64,000 nucleotides of DNA from Acanthosepion esculentum (Eukaryota > Mollusca > Cephalopoda > Sepiida > Sepiidae): the NCBI GenBank assembly GCA_964036315.1, contig OZ038487.1, positions 55,489,909 through 55,553,908 on the forward strand, read 5' to 3'. The notes below the pieces were generated by a model. The model was not told the origin of the DNA and searched no databases. It was given only the letters and a program-made list of their open reading frames with translations. Shown here piece after piece: positions 44,458 through 55,809 of this stretch. The stretch's first letter is position 1. Every line of letters begins with the position of its first letter. The position numbers were made by a program, and so were the translations under genes.

Positions 44458-45313
44458 TATAAGGATAAAGAGAAGAAGAAGAAGAAAAAGGATAAAGAGA
44501 AGAAGAAGAAGAAGAAAAAGGATAAAGAGAAGAAGAAGAAGAAGAAAAAGGATAAAGAGAAGAAGAAGAAGAAGAAGAAAAAGGATAAAGAGAAGAAGAA
44601 GAAGAAGAAGAAAAAGGATAAAGAGAAGAAGAAGAAGGATAAAGAGAAGAAGAAGAAAAAGGATAAAGAGAAGAAGAAGAAAAAGGATAAAGAGAAAAAG
44701 GAGGACGAGGAGAAGAAGAAAGCAAAAAAGAAGGAGTAGGAGAAAAAGAAACAGGAGGAGGAGAAGAAAAGAAGCAGGAGGAGGAGAAGAAAAGAAGCAG
44801 GAGGAGGAAGAGGAAAAGAAGCAGGAGGAGGAGAGGAAAAGAAGCAGGAGGAGGAGAGGAAAAGAAGCAGGAGGAGGAGAGGAAAAGAAGCAGGAGGAGG
44901 AGAGGAAAAGAAGCAGGAGGAGGAGAGGAAAAGAAGCAGGAGGAGGAGAGGAAAAGAAGCAGGAGGAGGAGAGGAAAAGAAGCAGGAGGAGGAGAGGAAA
45001 AGAAGCAGGAGGAGGAGAGGAAAAGAAGCAGGAGGAGGAGAGGAAAAGAAGCAGGAGGAGGAGAGGAAAAGAAGCAGGAGGAGGAGAGAAAAAGAAGCAG
45101 GAAGAGAAAGAGAAAAAGAAGCAGGAAGAGAAAGAGAAAAAGAAGCAGGAAGAGAAAGAGAAAAAGAAGCAGGAAGAGAAAGAGAAAAAGAAGCAGAAAG
45201 AGAAAAAGAAGCAGGAAGAGAAAGAGAAAAAGGAGGAGGAGGAGGAGGAAGAGAAAAAGATGGAGGAGGAGGAAGAGAAAAAGAAGGAGGAAGAAAAAAG
45301 GAGAAAAGATTTA
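44458..45313. repeat. Purine minisatellite complex
   Basis: Three zones. 44464-44700: GATAAAGAG(AAG)n units of 24-33 bp. 44821-45073: eleven identical 23 bp units (GCAGGAGGAGGAGAGGAAAAGAA), then a variant unit. 45097-45192: four 24 bp units (GCAGGAAGAGAAAGAG + AAAAAGAA). The strand is almost entirely A/G. Confidence 0.95.
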
Positions 45314-45316
45314 AAG
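44458..45316 (+). CDS. Putative Lys/Glu/Arg-rich exon over a purine repeat
   Basis: TTTTGTTGTTTTCATAG directly before 44458 is a plausible acceptor and AAA/GTGAGT at 45316/45317 a strong donor consensus. Every frame is long because the strand has almost no T. The frame open throughout reads (IKRRRRRRK)n, then a 23-residue repeat with QEEERKRSRRRRGKEAGGGE, then (EEKEKKKQ)n. The alternative frame starts YKDKEKKKK and has a TAG at 44737. The product would be a disordered, charged protein, and the lack of stops proves nothing about coding. Confidence 0.3.
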
Positions 45317-45505
45317 TGAGTGATATTAAGGGAATTTCCTAGTTTCTCTTGAAGTACTTTACATATGTACTGAAAATTATGCATTAATGACAACAAAGTA
45401 CACTTTTCTTGTTAGCTAATTAAATAATAATTTCATATATGTTTTTCAAGTTCTGAAATTCTACGTTTTTAATTAGAGAGTTGTATGGGAGGTTATTATA
45501 TATGC

Positions 45506-45536
<31 letters not shown>

Positions 45537-45769
45537 TATATTTATATATATTCTACTTATGTGGAGTTTCAAACACATCAGGACTTTGAATTTTGTTCCT
45601 GATAAATGGTTTTTCTTTTAAACAGATTAACATAAAACAGACAATCTGATTTAAAAAGCTGATTCTGTTCATGCATAATAGGTCCTACTAAGCACCTATT
45701 TACTGTAACCAATGCTCCAGTTAACCAGAATCTCTCTCTGTCTCTCTTTCTCTCTATATATATATATAT
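45317..45769. other. AT-rich spacer with (TG)n
   Basis: (TG)n/(TA)n at about 45503-45550. A (CT)n(TA)n run at 45730-45768 borders the next repeat. Confidence 0.5.
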
Positions 45770-46015
45770 GAATAAAGACAAATGGAAAACTTTTCATCAT
45801 TTAGTATCCTCCATAATTTACCTTGACTTTCAGTAAGTTTAATGTATATTTATGAGCATTCTTAAATTTGAAAATTCTGGAAAAGTAACATTTCATTTTC
45901 ACTTCTGTTTATAAATACTTATTACAAAATAAAATCCTTACATTTGCCTTGATAAAGTCCATCAGAGGATGAGACATGTCAGCTAAGAAAAGTTTTCCTT
46001 TTGTGTTTATTTATG
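45769..46015. repeat. Palindromic repeat family P, longest copy
   Basis: Ends GAATAAAGACAAATGGAAAA (45769) and, reversed, AAATAAACACAAAAGGAAAA (46008) are inverted over about 26 bp. The interior (CTTACATTTGCCTTGATAAA; CATCAGAGGATGAGACATGT) is shared with 3.9-4.08 and 23.1-23.3 kb. Confidence 0.65.
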
Positions 46016-46401
46016 TTGTCTTTTTGCAGATATATTTTTAGTTATATCCGATTTTTTTACCTATTGATTTTTGTGAAGGATATTTAAAAACAATAATTTT
46101 ATTCCCAGTCATTGCACTTGTCACTAATATACCATCATTGGGCACAAAGAACGTGTGGATAGCGAAATATAATGATTAACAACTCTCCCAAAACCACTTT
46201 ACTGAATCAGATAGTGTTAATAAGATTGTTGTATCAGCAATTATCTTTTATGTTTCATTGAATATGGTGGACAAGGAATATTTTTTTTATATTCTTGTAA
46301 GGACACAAAAAACTGAATAAAAACTTGCAAAATACTCATTATCCATCATATTTAACAAAATAGGTATAAAATATGGATTACTGCCTATTATATATATAAT
46401 A
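46016..46401. other. AT-rich spacer
   Basis: Nothing recognised. Confidence 0.4.
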
Positions 46402-46868
46402 ATAGCTGGCCACTCGTATTCGAGGATACCCTCTGCTAGTATTGATAGCCAATCCCTATTGCAGACTTTCGCTCAGTCACATTTGTGTTTGTTCAACACC
46501 CACAGAGCCAACCTGTCGTTTATACTGCAACTATGCTGAGCAGAACTTAGTTACAGTTTCTGGGAGAGACTGTGTTATCTACAATGATCAACAATTTGAA
46601 CAACACCAGCACACTCAAACGCTCGGCCATGATGGCTTGTGACTTTGTGCTAGCACAGCTATCGATGATACCAAGTGTTCCGTCTACCCAATTTCACTCA
46701 CAAGGCTTGGGTCAATTTGGGGTGTGGTTTTCAGGCATTTTCCAAAGGTGCCACATGCTGGGATCATCCCCCACCCCCTCCAGACATAAGGAAGTTTCCT
46801 TCCTGACAAATCTTAGTGAAATTTGAACCCAGGTCTCATGGTCAGAAAGCGAACATTCTAACCACTTG

Positions 46869-46872
<4 letters not shown>
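46402..46872 (-). mobile_element. SINE-2, full length
   Basis: Minus strand head: TGGCCAAGTGGTTAGAATG (A box) and ACCTGGGTTCAAATTTCAC (B box). The body follows (GATCCCAGCATGTGGC; AGCCTTGTGAGTGAAATTGG; TGTGCTAGCACAAAGTCACA). It runs to AATACGAGTGGCCAGCTATT. It matches 49671-50155 throughout. Confidence 0.8.

Positions 46873-46873
<1 letters not shown>

Positions 46874-46905
<32 letters not shown>
46874..46905. repeat. (TA)n microsatellite
   Basis: Separates SINE-2 from the hammerhead-like palindrome. Confidence 0.85.
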
Positions 46906-46908
<3 letters not shown>

Positions 46909-47058
46909 TGAACATTGAAGTCAACATCCAGGACTGACAGTCTGTTTCATGCTTAAAAGCAATTGATGGCTTGAGGATTGCATTTAAGCAAGAAACAGAC
47001 TGTTGCCACTGGGTGCTGACCTCAATGTCCACTTTTATATTTACATATGTCCAATCTC
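46906..47058. repeat. Palindromic hammerhead-like repeat family H, copy 2
   Basis: Inverted ends GTGAACATTGAAGTCAAC (46907) and GCTGACCTCAATGTCCAC (47016-47033). The plus strand has a hammerhead-like unit (46967-47008). The minus strand has GAAACAGACTGTCAG without a CUGANGA. Confidence 0.6.
46967..47008 (+). ncRNA. Hammerhead-like motif, inactive-looking
   Basis: Stem I TGGC/GCCA, core TTGAGGA (C3 to U), stem II TTGC/GCAA with loop ATTTAA, GAAA, stem III ACA/TGT around GAC, then U. Apart from C3 all parts are in place. Confidence 0.5.
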
Positions 47059-47071
47059 TGATTTGAATTTT

Positions 47072-47405
47072 TTTAATCATTTCACCCCAAGTAAGGTGGG
47101 GATTCCACTAGTATGCAGAGGGTTACAAGAAGTGAAAATGAGAGAAAAGAGTGTGAGGAAGATTGATGAAAGAATGGGATTCAAGATGATGGAAGATGGC
47201 AATTGTCATTGCATTTAAATTTTTGAAGCTTGTAGTTATCAGGGAAGCAAATACATGGAAGGGAGTCCCACAGGTGGGAAGTGTGAGAAAAGAAACTGTT
47301 GGTGTAGAAGTGGTGGTTGCATTTAGCTACTTCAACAGTAAATGGGTGGGACCTAGATGCCAGTCTAGTAGCAAGGTTAAATTCATGTAGTCAGGGCACC
47401 AGAGA
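47072..47405 (-). mobile_element. LINE-A 3' end
   Basis: A-rich tail reversed at 47069 (TTTTTTTAATCATTTCACCCC) and the RT C-terminal region on the minus strand. Confidence 0.65.
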
Positions 47406-47464
47406 ATATTGTCACTTTAACCTAAGAATATAGCATACCTTAAAGGTATATTTTTATCATATAG

Positions 47465-47580
47465 ATATATAAGAAGTAATCTCCAGTCCATGATAGCCTC
47501 AAGATTGTGCTCAAGCATCAAACAGACTGTCACCACTCTGTGTTGACATCAGAGTCTGGGAACTTTTCAGCCACCCCTTA
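47465..47580 (+). repeat. Hammerhead-like repeat family H, copy 3 (partial)
   Basis: CCTCAAGATTGTGCTCAAGC then ATCAAACAGACTGTCACCAC: the same order as copy 2 but with CTCAAGA for CUGAAGA and CAAAC for GAAAC. Confidence 0.5.
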
Positions 47581-47669
47581 TAACACTTAACATTTCTTTT
47601 TTTCTTACTGGGGTAAAAGACTGTTTAAACCAAGTTAAATGTTTTGCATAAAATGTGTTACATACACAC

Positions 47670-47725
<56 letters not shown>

Positions 47726-48028
47726 TTTGTCAAGTAACCAAACTTTGAAGATAGATTTAAAATGTCAACTAGCAGAGTAGCAATCATGCTTACATTTGAC
47801 TCTGAAAATGCACATTTTCCGTTATTATTATCACTGCAGCTAATACAACTGTTACTATTACTACTACTACTACAAACTCAAGTGATTTGCGTTCAGTTGT
47901 TACTGCATTTAGGCTAGAAGCCTGTGGTACAAATTTAAAATCCATCAAAGAAGCTATAGCCTTTCATCTCTCTCTGATAGATAAAATAAGAACTTAAAAC
48001 ATTCCTTAAGTCAACTTCATTTTTCTTA

Positions 48029-48059
<31 letters not shown>

Positions 48060-49099
48060 CCTGCAATAGTTAGAAACATCTTCCAGAATGTTTCTCAAAT
48101 TCTAACATTAGAAACCTTAAATGAAAAAAAAAGACAAGAAAGAGAAAAAGTTAAAATGATTCTTGGACACTTTTGGAATAACATTTCTGCTATACTTAAG
48201 AGAAGTTTTATTTATTTGTCATTTGTTATTAAAATGTTATTTTGGCAAGGAAAAAACATTGCTAAGCACTTTTTCATTATTTTTTTTGTGAAAGAAAGAG
48301 ATATTTTTTTCCTTTACAAAGCCTGTAAAACATGATTTTTTTAAAGCTCCCAAGAATTTTATATATATATATATATATGTATAGAATGCTCATGAAATGG
48401 CATTTTTGGAGCAGTCTTAAAATGGTACTTTCCAAAGACTCTAAAAATGCCATTAAGGGGATTTTGTTTGGCTGAGTGATCATACCTGAATCAGGATTAA
48501 AAAAAAATGCAATGATTTTTAAGTGAGGATGAATAGAGTGACTTCTCCTTGGAGCCAAAGAGTTAGGACAATTTGAATGACAAAATAAAATAAAATAATC
48601 CATTGTGAAAAGGGGAAGCAACTCTAAAATCTAAGTGGATTCTATTCGGATTAAAACACAGTTGATTCATAATTTGATTTCTTAATATAGGTTGATAAAA
48701 GAAGTTAGAAGGATAAAAGATCCAAGTATAATACTCAATGTAATTCCACCAAAGAGTCTATGATCAGTCTCCTTTCCACATAAGTGAGTCTATTGATAAG
48801 ATTTAAATGTAAAATGAGTTAAGGTAAACAAAAATATTCTGTTTATCATTCAACAAAAACCAATGCCATGGATAAATAATCTTAGGTACATTTTGAATGA
48901 AATGTCTTCAAAAATTGATCTTGCATTACACAAATATCCATCAAGAACTATTTAGCATTGCACTGAAAGAAAAGGGTTACGGTCACCCAAACGCAAAACT
49001 TATTGCATATTTCTGTGTAAAAAAAACATTGTCATGTCAAATTTATTTGAATATTCATCTCATGTTCTAACATCTGATTATCCAGAAGAATTATAAGAC
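47581..49099. other. Gene-free stretch with (TA)n, (ATT)n
   Basis: (TA)n at 47668-47722, (ATT)n at about 48028-48058, (TA)n at 48358-48378. A 114-codon minus-strand frame at 48277-48621 has no recognisable domain and contains (TA)n read-through. Confidence 0.5.
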
Positions 49100-49612
49100 A
49101 ACTTTAAAAAAATTCTGTCATCTGGAGTATTGCTTCCATATCTGGCCTGGGGCTACCCAGGCTTCACTGTCCAGCCACAACAGAGTTCAAAAGGAATTAT
49201 GTGGCTTAGGGGTGATTAATTATTCTCCCTTATCCCACACATATGATATTGTTAATTCCTCGCTACTCTATTGCAATTAGTATAGGCAAATGTTCTAACG
49301 AGTTACATTCCTTAGTTTCACCACATCAGGCCTTCTCAGTTAGGACATATGTTCATGGATGCAAATCATCCCCATTCCCATCATGACAGCATCATTCAGA
49401 CAGCATCTTCCCCAGAACTGTTACTTTGTGCAACAAACTCCTAAAAGGATGCTTCCCTGACAATCTTGGTCTTTTCAAATCCTGAGTTAACCAACATCTA
49501 TCCTACATGTCCTCATAATGTGTAATTCTTACTCCCTCCCTTACAAAAATTTAAATCACTAATTCTCTACCGTGAGTGGCCCTAGAGCCTTGTATTGGCT
49601 GAATTAAAAGTA
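49100..49612 (+). mobile_element. LINE-B 3' end
   Basis: Broken frames give LEYCFHIWPGATQASLSSHN, then SFTTSGLLS, TPKRMLP and a 3' end GTGGCCCTAGAGCCTTGTAT. A (GT)n run follows. Confidence 0.65.
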
Positions 49613-49670
49613 TTAATATATGTGTGTGTGTGTGTGCGTGTATGTGTGTATTTTACTCCGTATATATAGA

Positions 49671-50155
49671 ATTATGGGCATGTAGCTGAGTGGTTAGAAC
49701 GTTTGCTTTCTGACCATGGGACCTAGATTCAAATCTTACCACGGTCGATTTGTCAGAAAGGAGACTTCCTGATGTTATCAGTCTGGAGGGGGCAATCCCA
49801 GCATGTGGCACCTTTGGAAAGTGCCTGAAAACTATACCACAGGTTAACCTAAGCTTTGTGAGTGAAAGTGGGTATACGAAACACTTGGGGGTCATCGATA
49901 GCTGTGCTAGCACAAAGTCACAAGTCATCTAGATGGTTTGAATGTGCTGGCCTTGTTCAGATTGTTGATCACACTAGATGACATGCTATTTCCCAGAAAC
50001 TGTAACTAAGGTCTGCTCAGCATAGTTGCAGTATAAACCACAGGTGGGCTTTGTGGGTGTTGAACAAACGCAAATGTGCCTGAGCAAGCATCTGCAATAG
50101 CAATTGGCTTGCTGCCCTAATAGACAGATTTCCTCGAATGTGAGTGGCCAACTAT
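49671..50155 (+). mobile_element. SINE-2, full length
   Basis: Head GGGCATGTAGCTGAGTGG, TTAGAACG (A box) with B box AGATTCAAATCTT at 49725-49737, then the body to GTGAGTGGCCAACTATT. This gives the orientation of the family. About 480 bp, long for a simple tRNA SINE. Confidence 0.8.
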
Positions 50156-50249
50156 TATTATATATAGAATTATAACCCTGTCAACTTTATGCACATAAAC
50201 AGGCACAATATCAGATTCTATTATGTATGTCAACGTTGTTTTTATTTTT

Positions 50250-50605
50250 TTAATCAATTCACCCCAAGCAACAATGCCACTAGAATGCTGGGGTTTGCAG
50301 GGAGTGAAAGAGAATGAGAATAATAAGAATGGGGAGGATTGAGGAAAGAACAAAAAAAGGAACAGGATTCAAAAATGGTGATTGATGTGGTCTTTACATT
50401 TTCTAAGATTGTAGTTACCAGGAAAGCAAGCAATCAGGATGGAGTTTCACAGGTGGGAAGTGTGAGAAAAGAAACCATTAGAGTAGAAATGGTGGTTGCA
50501 TCTAGCTAGTTCAATAGTAAAATGGCAAGATCTAGTGGCATGCTTAAATTCAGGGCACCAGGGGAAAAAAAGCTCACCAGAGCAGTTGTCATAAAAATAT
50601 TTATA
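50250..50605 (-). mobile_element. LINE-A 3' end
   Basis: TTTTTTTAATCAATTCACCCC start on the plus strand and CTAGCTAGTTCAATAGTAAA further in, as in the other antisense copies. Confidence 0.65.
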
Positions 50606-51129
50606 GAAAAAAAAACAAGAACTGCAAAATTTTTCATCATAAAATCGATATTAACTGACCAATGTTGGTAAAATTTTCAGAAAATATTTTTATAAAAAAT
50701 TTACAAAGTGAATTTCATCTTATAATATCTGTTTTTAATTATAAATATTTATATCTTATTGGAATGATGTAAGATTTTATTATGCAATTCTAATGTTGTT
50801 CATTATATTATAAATATTAGAATTAAACAAAAATTTGTTGTACTTTTCAATAATGGCATTTAAACAGGTGATTAAATGTCTTAATGTGACTGAAATTTAT
50901 AGCTTATATACAGATTGTGAAAGGTTACATTTTAACATGTCTTTCCATATGATTCATATGCAGATTGAGGATTTTAAATATTTACATTAAAAGTGAAAAT
51001 GAAGGAAAATGAGATTCATTTTTCATCATTAGATGCTCTTTTATTTCCAGAAAGAAAAAAAATAACATACAAACAACAACAAAAATATGTGCCATTTATG
51101 AAAATGGTGCCAGAGCTGCAGAGGTTTGT
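50606..51129. other. AT-rich gene-free stretch
   Basis: Nothing recognised. Confidence 0.45.
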
Positions 51130-51755
51130 CGATAGGAGTAAATAGGTTTTTCCTATTGTCTGGTTCACACTCCTCCCCATTTTTCAACAGAGTTTTATTC
51201 CATGTTTCCTCTTTATGATTAGGTTTCCAGTTCCTTCTAAAGCCAACGCCAACTCTATACTTCTAATGTCTCCACCTAAAACACTGAACTCTTATTTATT
51301 ATTCATTTCTATTTTTCCTCAATAGGAGTAGATAAGTTTGCCTATCATCTGGTTCACACTCCACCCTTTCTTCTGAACAGGAGTAGAGGTTTATCCCATG
51401 TTTCCTATTTAGGATTGAGTATTCCAGTTCCTTCTAAAGTTTACTCTCTACTTCTAATGTTTCCATCTAAAACTCTGAACTTTTATTTACATTTTTTCCC
51501 TCTAGATAGGTAACCTATCATCTGGTTCACACCCCTCCCCAGTCTTTTGAACATGAGTAGAGATTTATCCATTGTTTCCTGTTTAGGAGATGGGTTTCCA
51601 GTTCCCTCAGAAGTTTTTTTCCTTCTCTTTCACTTTCAGTGGCCTCTTGCATCTTGGTGGCACTTGCTTTGGGTGGTGCCTCTTAATCTGTAACCCTCTA
51701 ACTCGAGTGGCTCTTTGGCCTTTGCATAGGGTGAACATCATTGTAAAATAAACCA
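51130..51755 (+). repeat. Three tandem ~185 bp LINE 3'-tail units, then LINE-B tail
   Basis: The unit begins TAGGAGTA(A/G)ATA and contains TATCATCTGGTTCACAC-, GAGTAGAGGTTTATCC- and GGTTTCCAGTTCC-like parts. It occurs at about 51134, 51324 and 51505. The last unit carries the usual end. A LINE-B end follows (TCTAACTCGAGTGGCTC, GTGAACATCATTGTAAAATA). Confidence 0.6.
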
Positions 51756-51799
51756 AAAATTCCTTTTGGATTCTTTTCTGGATTCAGAAGTCAAAATAT

Positions 51800-52590
51800 T
51801 GATCTGGAAGACTGAGAACATTCCAGCATGCTTGTATTGATGATAATCAAATCAAAAAGCTGATTAAAAATAATCCAGAGTAAAAGACATGCGACATTAT
51901 TAAGACACTCCACATATCTCATATGAGCACTGAAAGGTTTTTAAAAACACTTGGATATGTGAATAGCTTCAATGTTTGGATGCCTAATGATTTAATGGAA
52001 AAGAATTTAATGTAACTCATTTCCACTTGTGATTTTCTGCTAAAATGCAACAAAAATAGCTCGCTTTTTAAAAGAATGTTCACAGGCAATGAAAAATGGA
52101 TTGTTTACAATAATGTAGAGTAAAAAAGTTTCTGTGGAAAATGAAATGAGCCACTGTTAGCGACTGTAAAAGCATCTGCATCCAAAGATGGTGATGTTGC
52201 ATATCTGATGGGATTGGAAAGCCATTTTGTATTGTGTGCCTACCACAAAATGAAATGGTGAACTCAGACAAAAACTGTTACCAACAAGACCAATAAAATG
52301 CCTCAATTGATAGAAAGCATTCAGAACAGTCCAATCAGAAGTGTGTCATTTTCCCACAGGACAATGCCAGACTTTACATAATTTTGTAGAGACAAAAGAA
52401 ATTGGTACAACTCTGCTGGGATACCCTTCTACACTTATTGTACTCACCTAATTTTACACCTCTGAATTACAACTTATTTTGATCCCTACAAAATTCTCTT
52501 AATGAGAAGATCTTCAATTCCTTAGACCAGTTCATCACCTAAAAAATGCCAACTTCTAAGAAGATAGAACCATGAAGCTGTCTTATAGAT
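51800..52590 (+). pseudogene. Mariner transposase remnant
   Basis: Scattered frames give NQIKKLIKNNPE, HISHMSTERFLKTLGYVNSF, NVWMPNDLMEKNLM, MFTGNEKWIVYNNV, VIFPQDNARLYI and WDTLLHLLYSPNFTPLNYNL. This is the order of a mariner transposase: HTH, linker, then the three catalytic blocks. The first and third catalytic aspartates are N here (TGNEKW, PLNY), and there are many stops and frameshifts. No clear terminal repeats remain. Confidence 0.8.
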
Positions 52591-52592
52591 TT

Positions 52593-53660
52593 CTTTTTTT
52601 TTTTTTTAATCATTTCATGCCAAGCAAGGCAATAGTACCACTAAGATGCAAGAGTTAAATAAAATAAGAAAATGTTAGTGATGAGCAAGAACAAATGAAA
52701 GGACAGGATTCAGCAAAAGAGAAAATGGTGTCAATGTTGCATTTAAATTTTTGAAGACTGTACGTAACAGGGAAGCAAGTAGCCAGAAGAGATTTAAATA
52801 TGCGACAAGTGTGAGAGAAAATACTATTAGAATGGAGTGTATAGTAACATCTAGCTATTTCAACAGTAAAACAATGAGCCCTAGTTGCAAATCTAGTACT
52901 ATGCTCTCTCACAAGCATACCGTCACCTCCCTCTGTCTTTTCTACAAATACTTTCACAATAACTGCTCTGACGAGCTATTTTCGCTAGCTCCCAAACTTC
53001 ATGAATTTAAATGTGCCACCAGGTCAGTATCTCAGCCCACCTTTTCACTGTCGAAAGGGTTAAATGTAGCCGTCTCTTCTACTCCAATAGCTTCATGTCT
53101 CACACTTCCCATCTATGGAACTCCCTTCCTCTTACTTGCTTCCTTGATAGCTATAATCTCCAACTATTCACATGTAATGTCAATCAACATCTCCAGATGC
53201 CTTGACCTATTCCCCATCCTTCTCTTCATCCTTTACTCTCTCATGCCTCTTTACTCTTGCTCCCACTTTCTGTAACCCCTTGCATGCTAGTGGCACACCT
53301 GCCTTGCTTAGGGTAAAAAGTTTATAAAAAAAAAATGCTTAAATTCATATAGTTAAGATACAAAGAAGTAAAGTTCATCAGAACAATTACCATGAAAATA
53401 TTTATCGAAAAACACAAGGAAGCCACACTACAGCAGTGGGAAAGTGACTGAAATCAAGATGCCGGGTCAGAACCAATGATATTACAGACTCTTCTAAGAA
53501 TTTTGAGATATATAGCAGGAGTGCCAGATCAGATGTGGCAGCAATATTCAATGCAGGGATGAATGAGAGATTTATAAATGTCCAAGATGGATTCTGCTGA
53601 GAAAAACTGCCTTGCACACCAAAGTTAAGCAACTTTCATAGCAGCAGACTGATTCATTGA
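52593..53660 (-). mobile_element. LINE-A, minus, split by another LINE-A
   Basis: The tail starts at 52593. The element continues to 52900 and resumes at 53340-53660 after the insertion. The reading through the break is continuous with other antisense copies (CTAGTA...GCTTAAATTCAT). Confidence 0.7.
52906..53334 (+). mobile_element. LINE-A 3' end nested in LINE-A
   Basis: Target duplication ATGCT (52901-52905, 53335-53339). Frames give TVTSLCLFYKYFHNNCSDEL, then FSLAPKLHEFKCATRSVS, and in another frame FYSNSFMSHTSHLWNSLPLT. It ends in an A run at 53325-53334. One frameshift separates the two parts. Confidence 0.8.
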
Positions 53661-55149
53661 TTCAATCAATCCTGTGACATTTTTCATGGCTGAGTGGTAA
53701 AGCACACTGGATCAAATGTTGGTTTCTCCCACAAAGGGGGATGCAAGTTGATATACATAACATCCATTGTTTAAAAACTAAAAATGGTCTATTTCAAATA
53801 CAAAGTATCCACTACAATAATGTTTGAAATTATATACGTATAAGTGTTTGTATGCATAAGTCCTTTGCTGATATTATTCATCAATGTGATATGCATTTCT
53901 GTGTCCACATGTATGTATGTAGGTTAGTAATTGGCAATACAAGTATTTAGGTGTGTGGAATTCTACATGCATGTGTGTTAGCGAGATAATGCACACACAA
54001 AAAAGAAAACGACAAATAAAAAAAGTTTATATTCCAAACTAAAAAGAATTAGAATGAATTCTGGTATTGTTGTTTACAGGAGGGTGTCAAAATTCATAAA
54101 GAGACAGGAGAGAACATCAGAGGATAACACTAAGCATTTGCACCAAATAACACCCCCTCCCCACCTCCCTCACCATTGACTGAATTTGCTTTTTGAATTC
54201 CTAAGGTTCATATCAGTACAAAGACATCAATTAGAAATATAATAAACATATGCACATAGCGCATAAATATTTTAAAGAAAAAAATTCTGTCGCAATCAAT
54301 AAAAACAATAAAACATTTCCAATGAAAGGATTTGAGACAAAACCAGGAAATAGATAAACAAGCAAATTAAATAAACTAATTGAATAATTTAATAAATATC
54401 AAAGTAAACAAATAAAATGCACAAAATGGGAAAATAAAAACAAAACAAAGGAAAATCAAGTGGTTAGAAAACAAATAAATGAATTGGTTAACAAGCAACA
54501 GAAAATGAAATAATTTTGTCAAAGAAAGTAAAAAGTATACTCAATAAGAACAAAGAGAATAAAATATATATATATATATACATATATATATAACTAATTC
54601 AAATGCTCTGTTTGAATAACCACATGAAAAAACCCTTTTAATCAGGGAAATAAGTAAAAATCATTGTCATGAATGAATGAGTTAATAATAATAAAAAAAA
54701 TTTAGAAAATTAAATAAATTCATGAAAAATAAAATGTGTATATGAGCCGTGCTGATCCGATTCCAAAATATTAACCAAATGACCGATAATCCCTTCTGCA
54801 TTTGACAAAAATTTTTTCAGCCGACCCTTTTATATGTAACTATTCATTATATATATGTATGTGTATGTGTGTGTATTCTTTTTGTGTGGACTTGTTCCCA
54901 ATAATCATTACACATGATGTTTCCATAGACTATTTCAAACTTCCAAGTTCCCCAAAAATACCAGACTAAGGAATTCTTACTCCTACACAGATACAACATT
55001 GATTCTTGAAAATGACTGAGATGGTCAAAAGTACTTGAACAAACAATACCAAAATATGAACTTTGGACATTTTATCCACAATTTGGAGCATAATATGCAA
55101 CACCTCATTCTAAAACTGGAAAAATGCAATAGAAATTTAAACAGACAGA
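53661..55149. other. Mostly unclassified AT-rich sequence
   Basis: 53685-53740 has GGCTGAGTGGTAAAGCAC (A-box-like) without a clear B box. (TA)n at 54565-54592 and (TA/TG)n at 54848-54876. No gene recognised. Confidence 0.4.
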
Positions 55150-55593
55150 CCTTGTTGGTTCTTTTTAATCAAAGTTGTTTGTATATGTGTTTCATTAATG
55201 ACAAGGTATTGCAAATACGCTTTATTGTCTAATTTTTCTTGCATTCATACAAATGATGGATTTCCTTTTCAGCTGTTGCTATTTATTTCAAAACGAGGTT
55301 GTTTTTGTTTAAATGCAAGTAACACCACACAATTCAGAAAAAAAAGCTTTGTTTTATAACAGAGGGGTTGCTGCCCAAATACACAATTATTAAATGATCC
55401 AGAAGCTAACAAGTAGCAGCACAACATTCAGAAAAGAAGCCTTTGTTTTATGACAAATAACAACAACTAAAAAAAGAAATCCAACATTTATACGAATGCA
55501 AGAAAAATTGAATAAAAAGCCTAATTGCAGTATCGTGTCAGTTGTCTTTAAAGAAACTTGAATTAAAGAGGGATTGCAGCCCAAATTCAAAAT

Positions 55594-55600
<7 letters not shown>
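55150..55600. repeat. Inverted-repeat element
   Basis: 55150-55320 (minus) and 55430-55600 (plus) are arms of a diverged inverted repeat (TTTCTTGCATTCATACAAAT against ATTTATACGAATGCAAGAAA). The arm sequence occurs again at 57090-57180 (minus) and 57600-57700 (plus). Confidence 0.6.
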
Positions 55601-55624
<24 letters not shown>

Positions 55625-55809
55625 ATTTGGGCAGCAAAAATTTATTCAAACAGGCTCTATTAAATTTTACCGCCAAAGTTATCTATTCAACTTTTTATTT
55701 ATCATTACAATTTTCAAATGAAAAAATTACATTGGAATTTAAGTTGTAAAAGAAATTGTCCAAATTGCATGATTTTTTTCTAATATATATATATATATAT
55801 ACACACACA

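Noticed and set aside
44452..45396. 314-codon minus-strand ORF (S/F/L-rich)
   Set aside because: It is the complement of the purine tract; lack of stops is due to composition.
52751..53275. 174-codon plus-strand ORF
   Set aside because: It joins the antisense of one LINE-A to the sense strand of another nested copy; not one gene.
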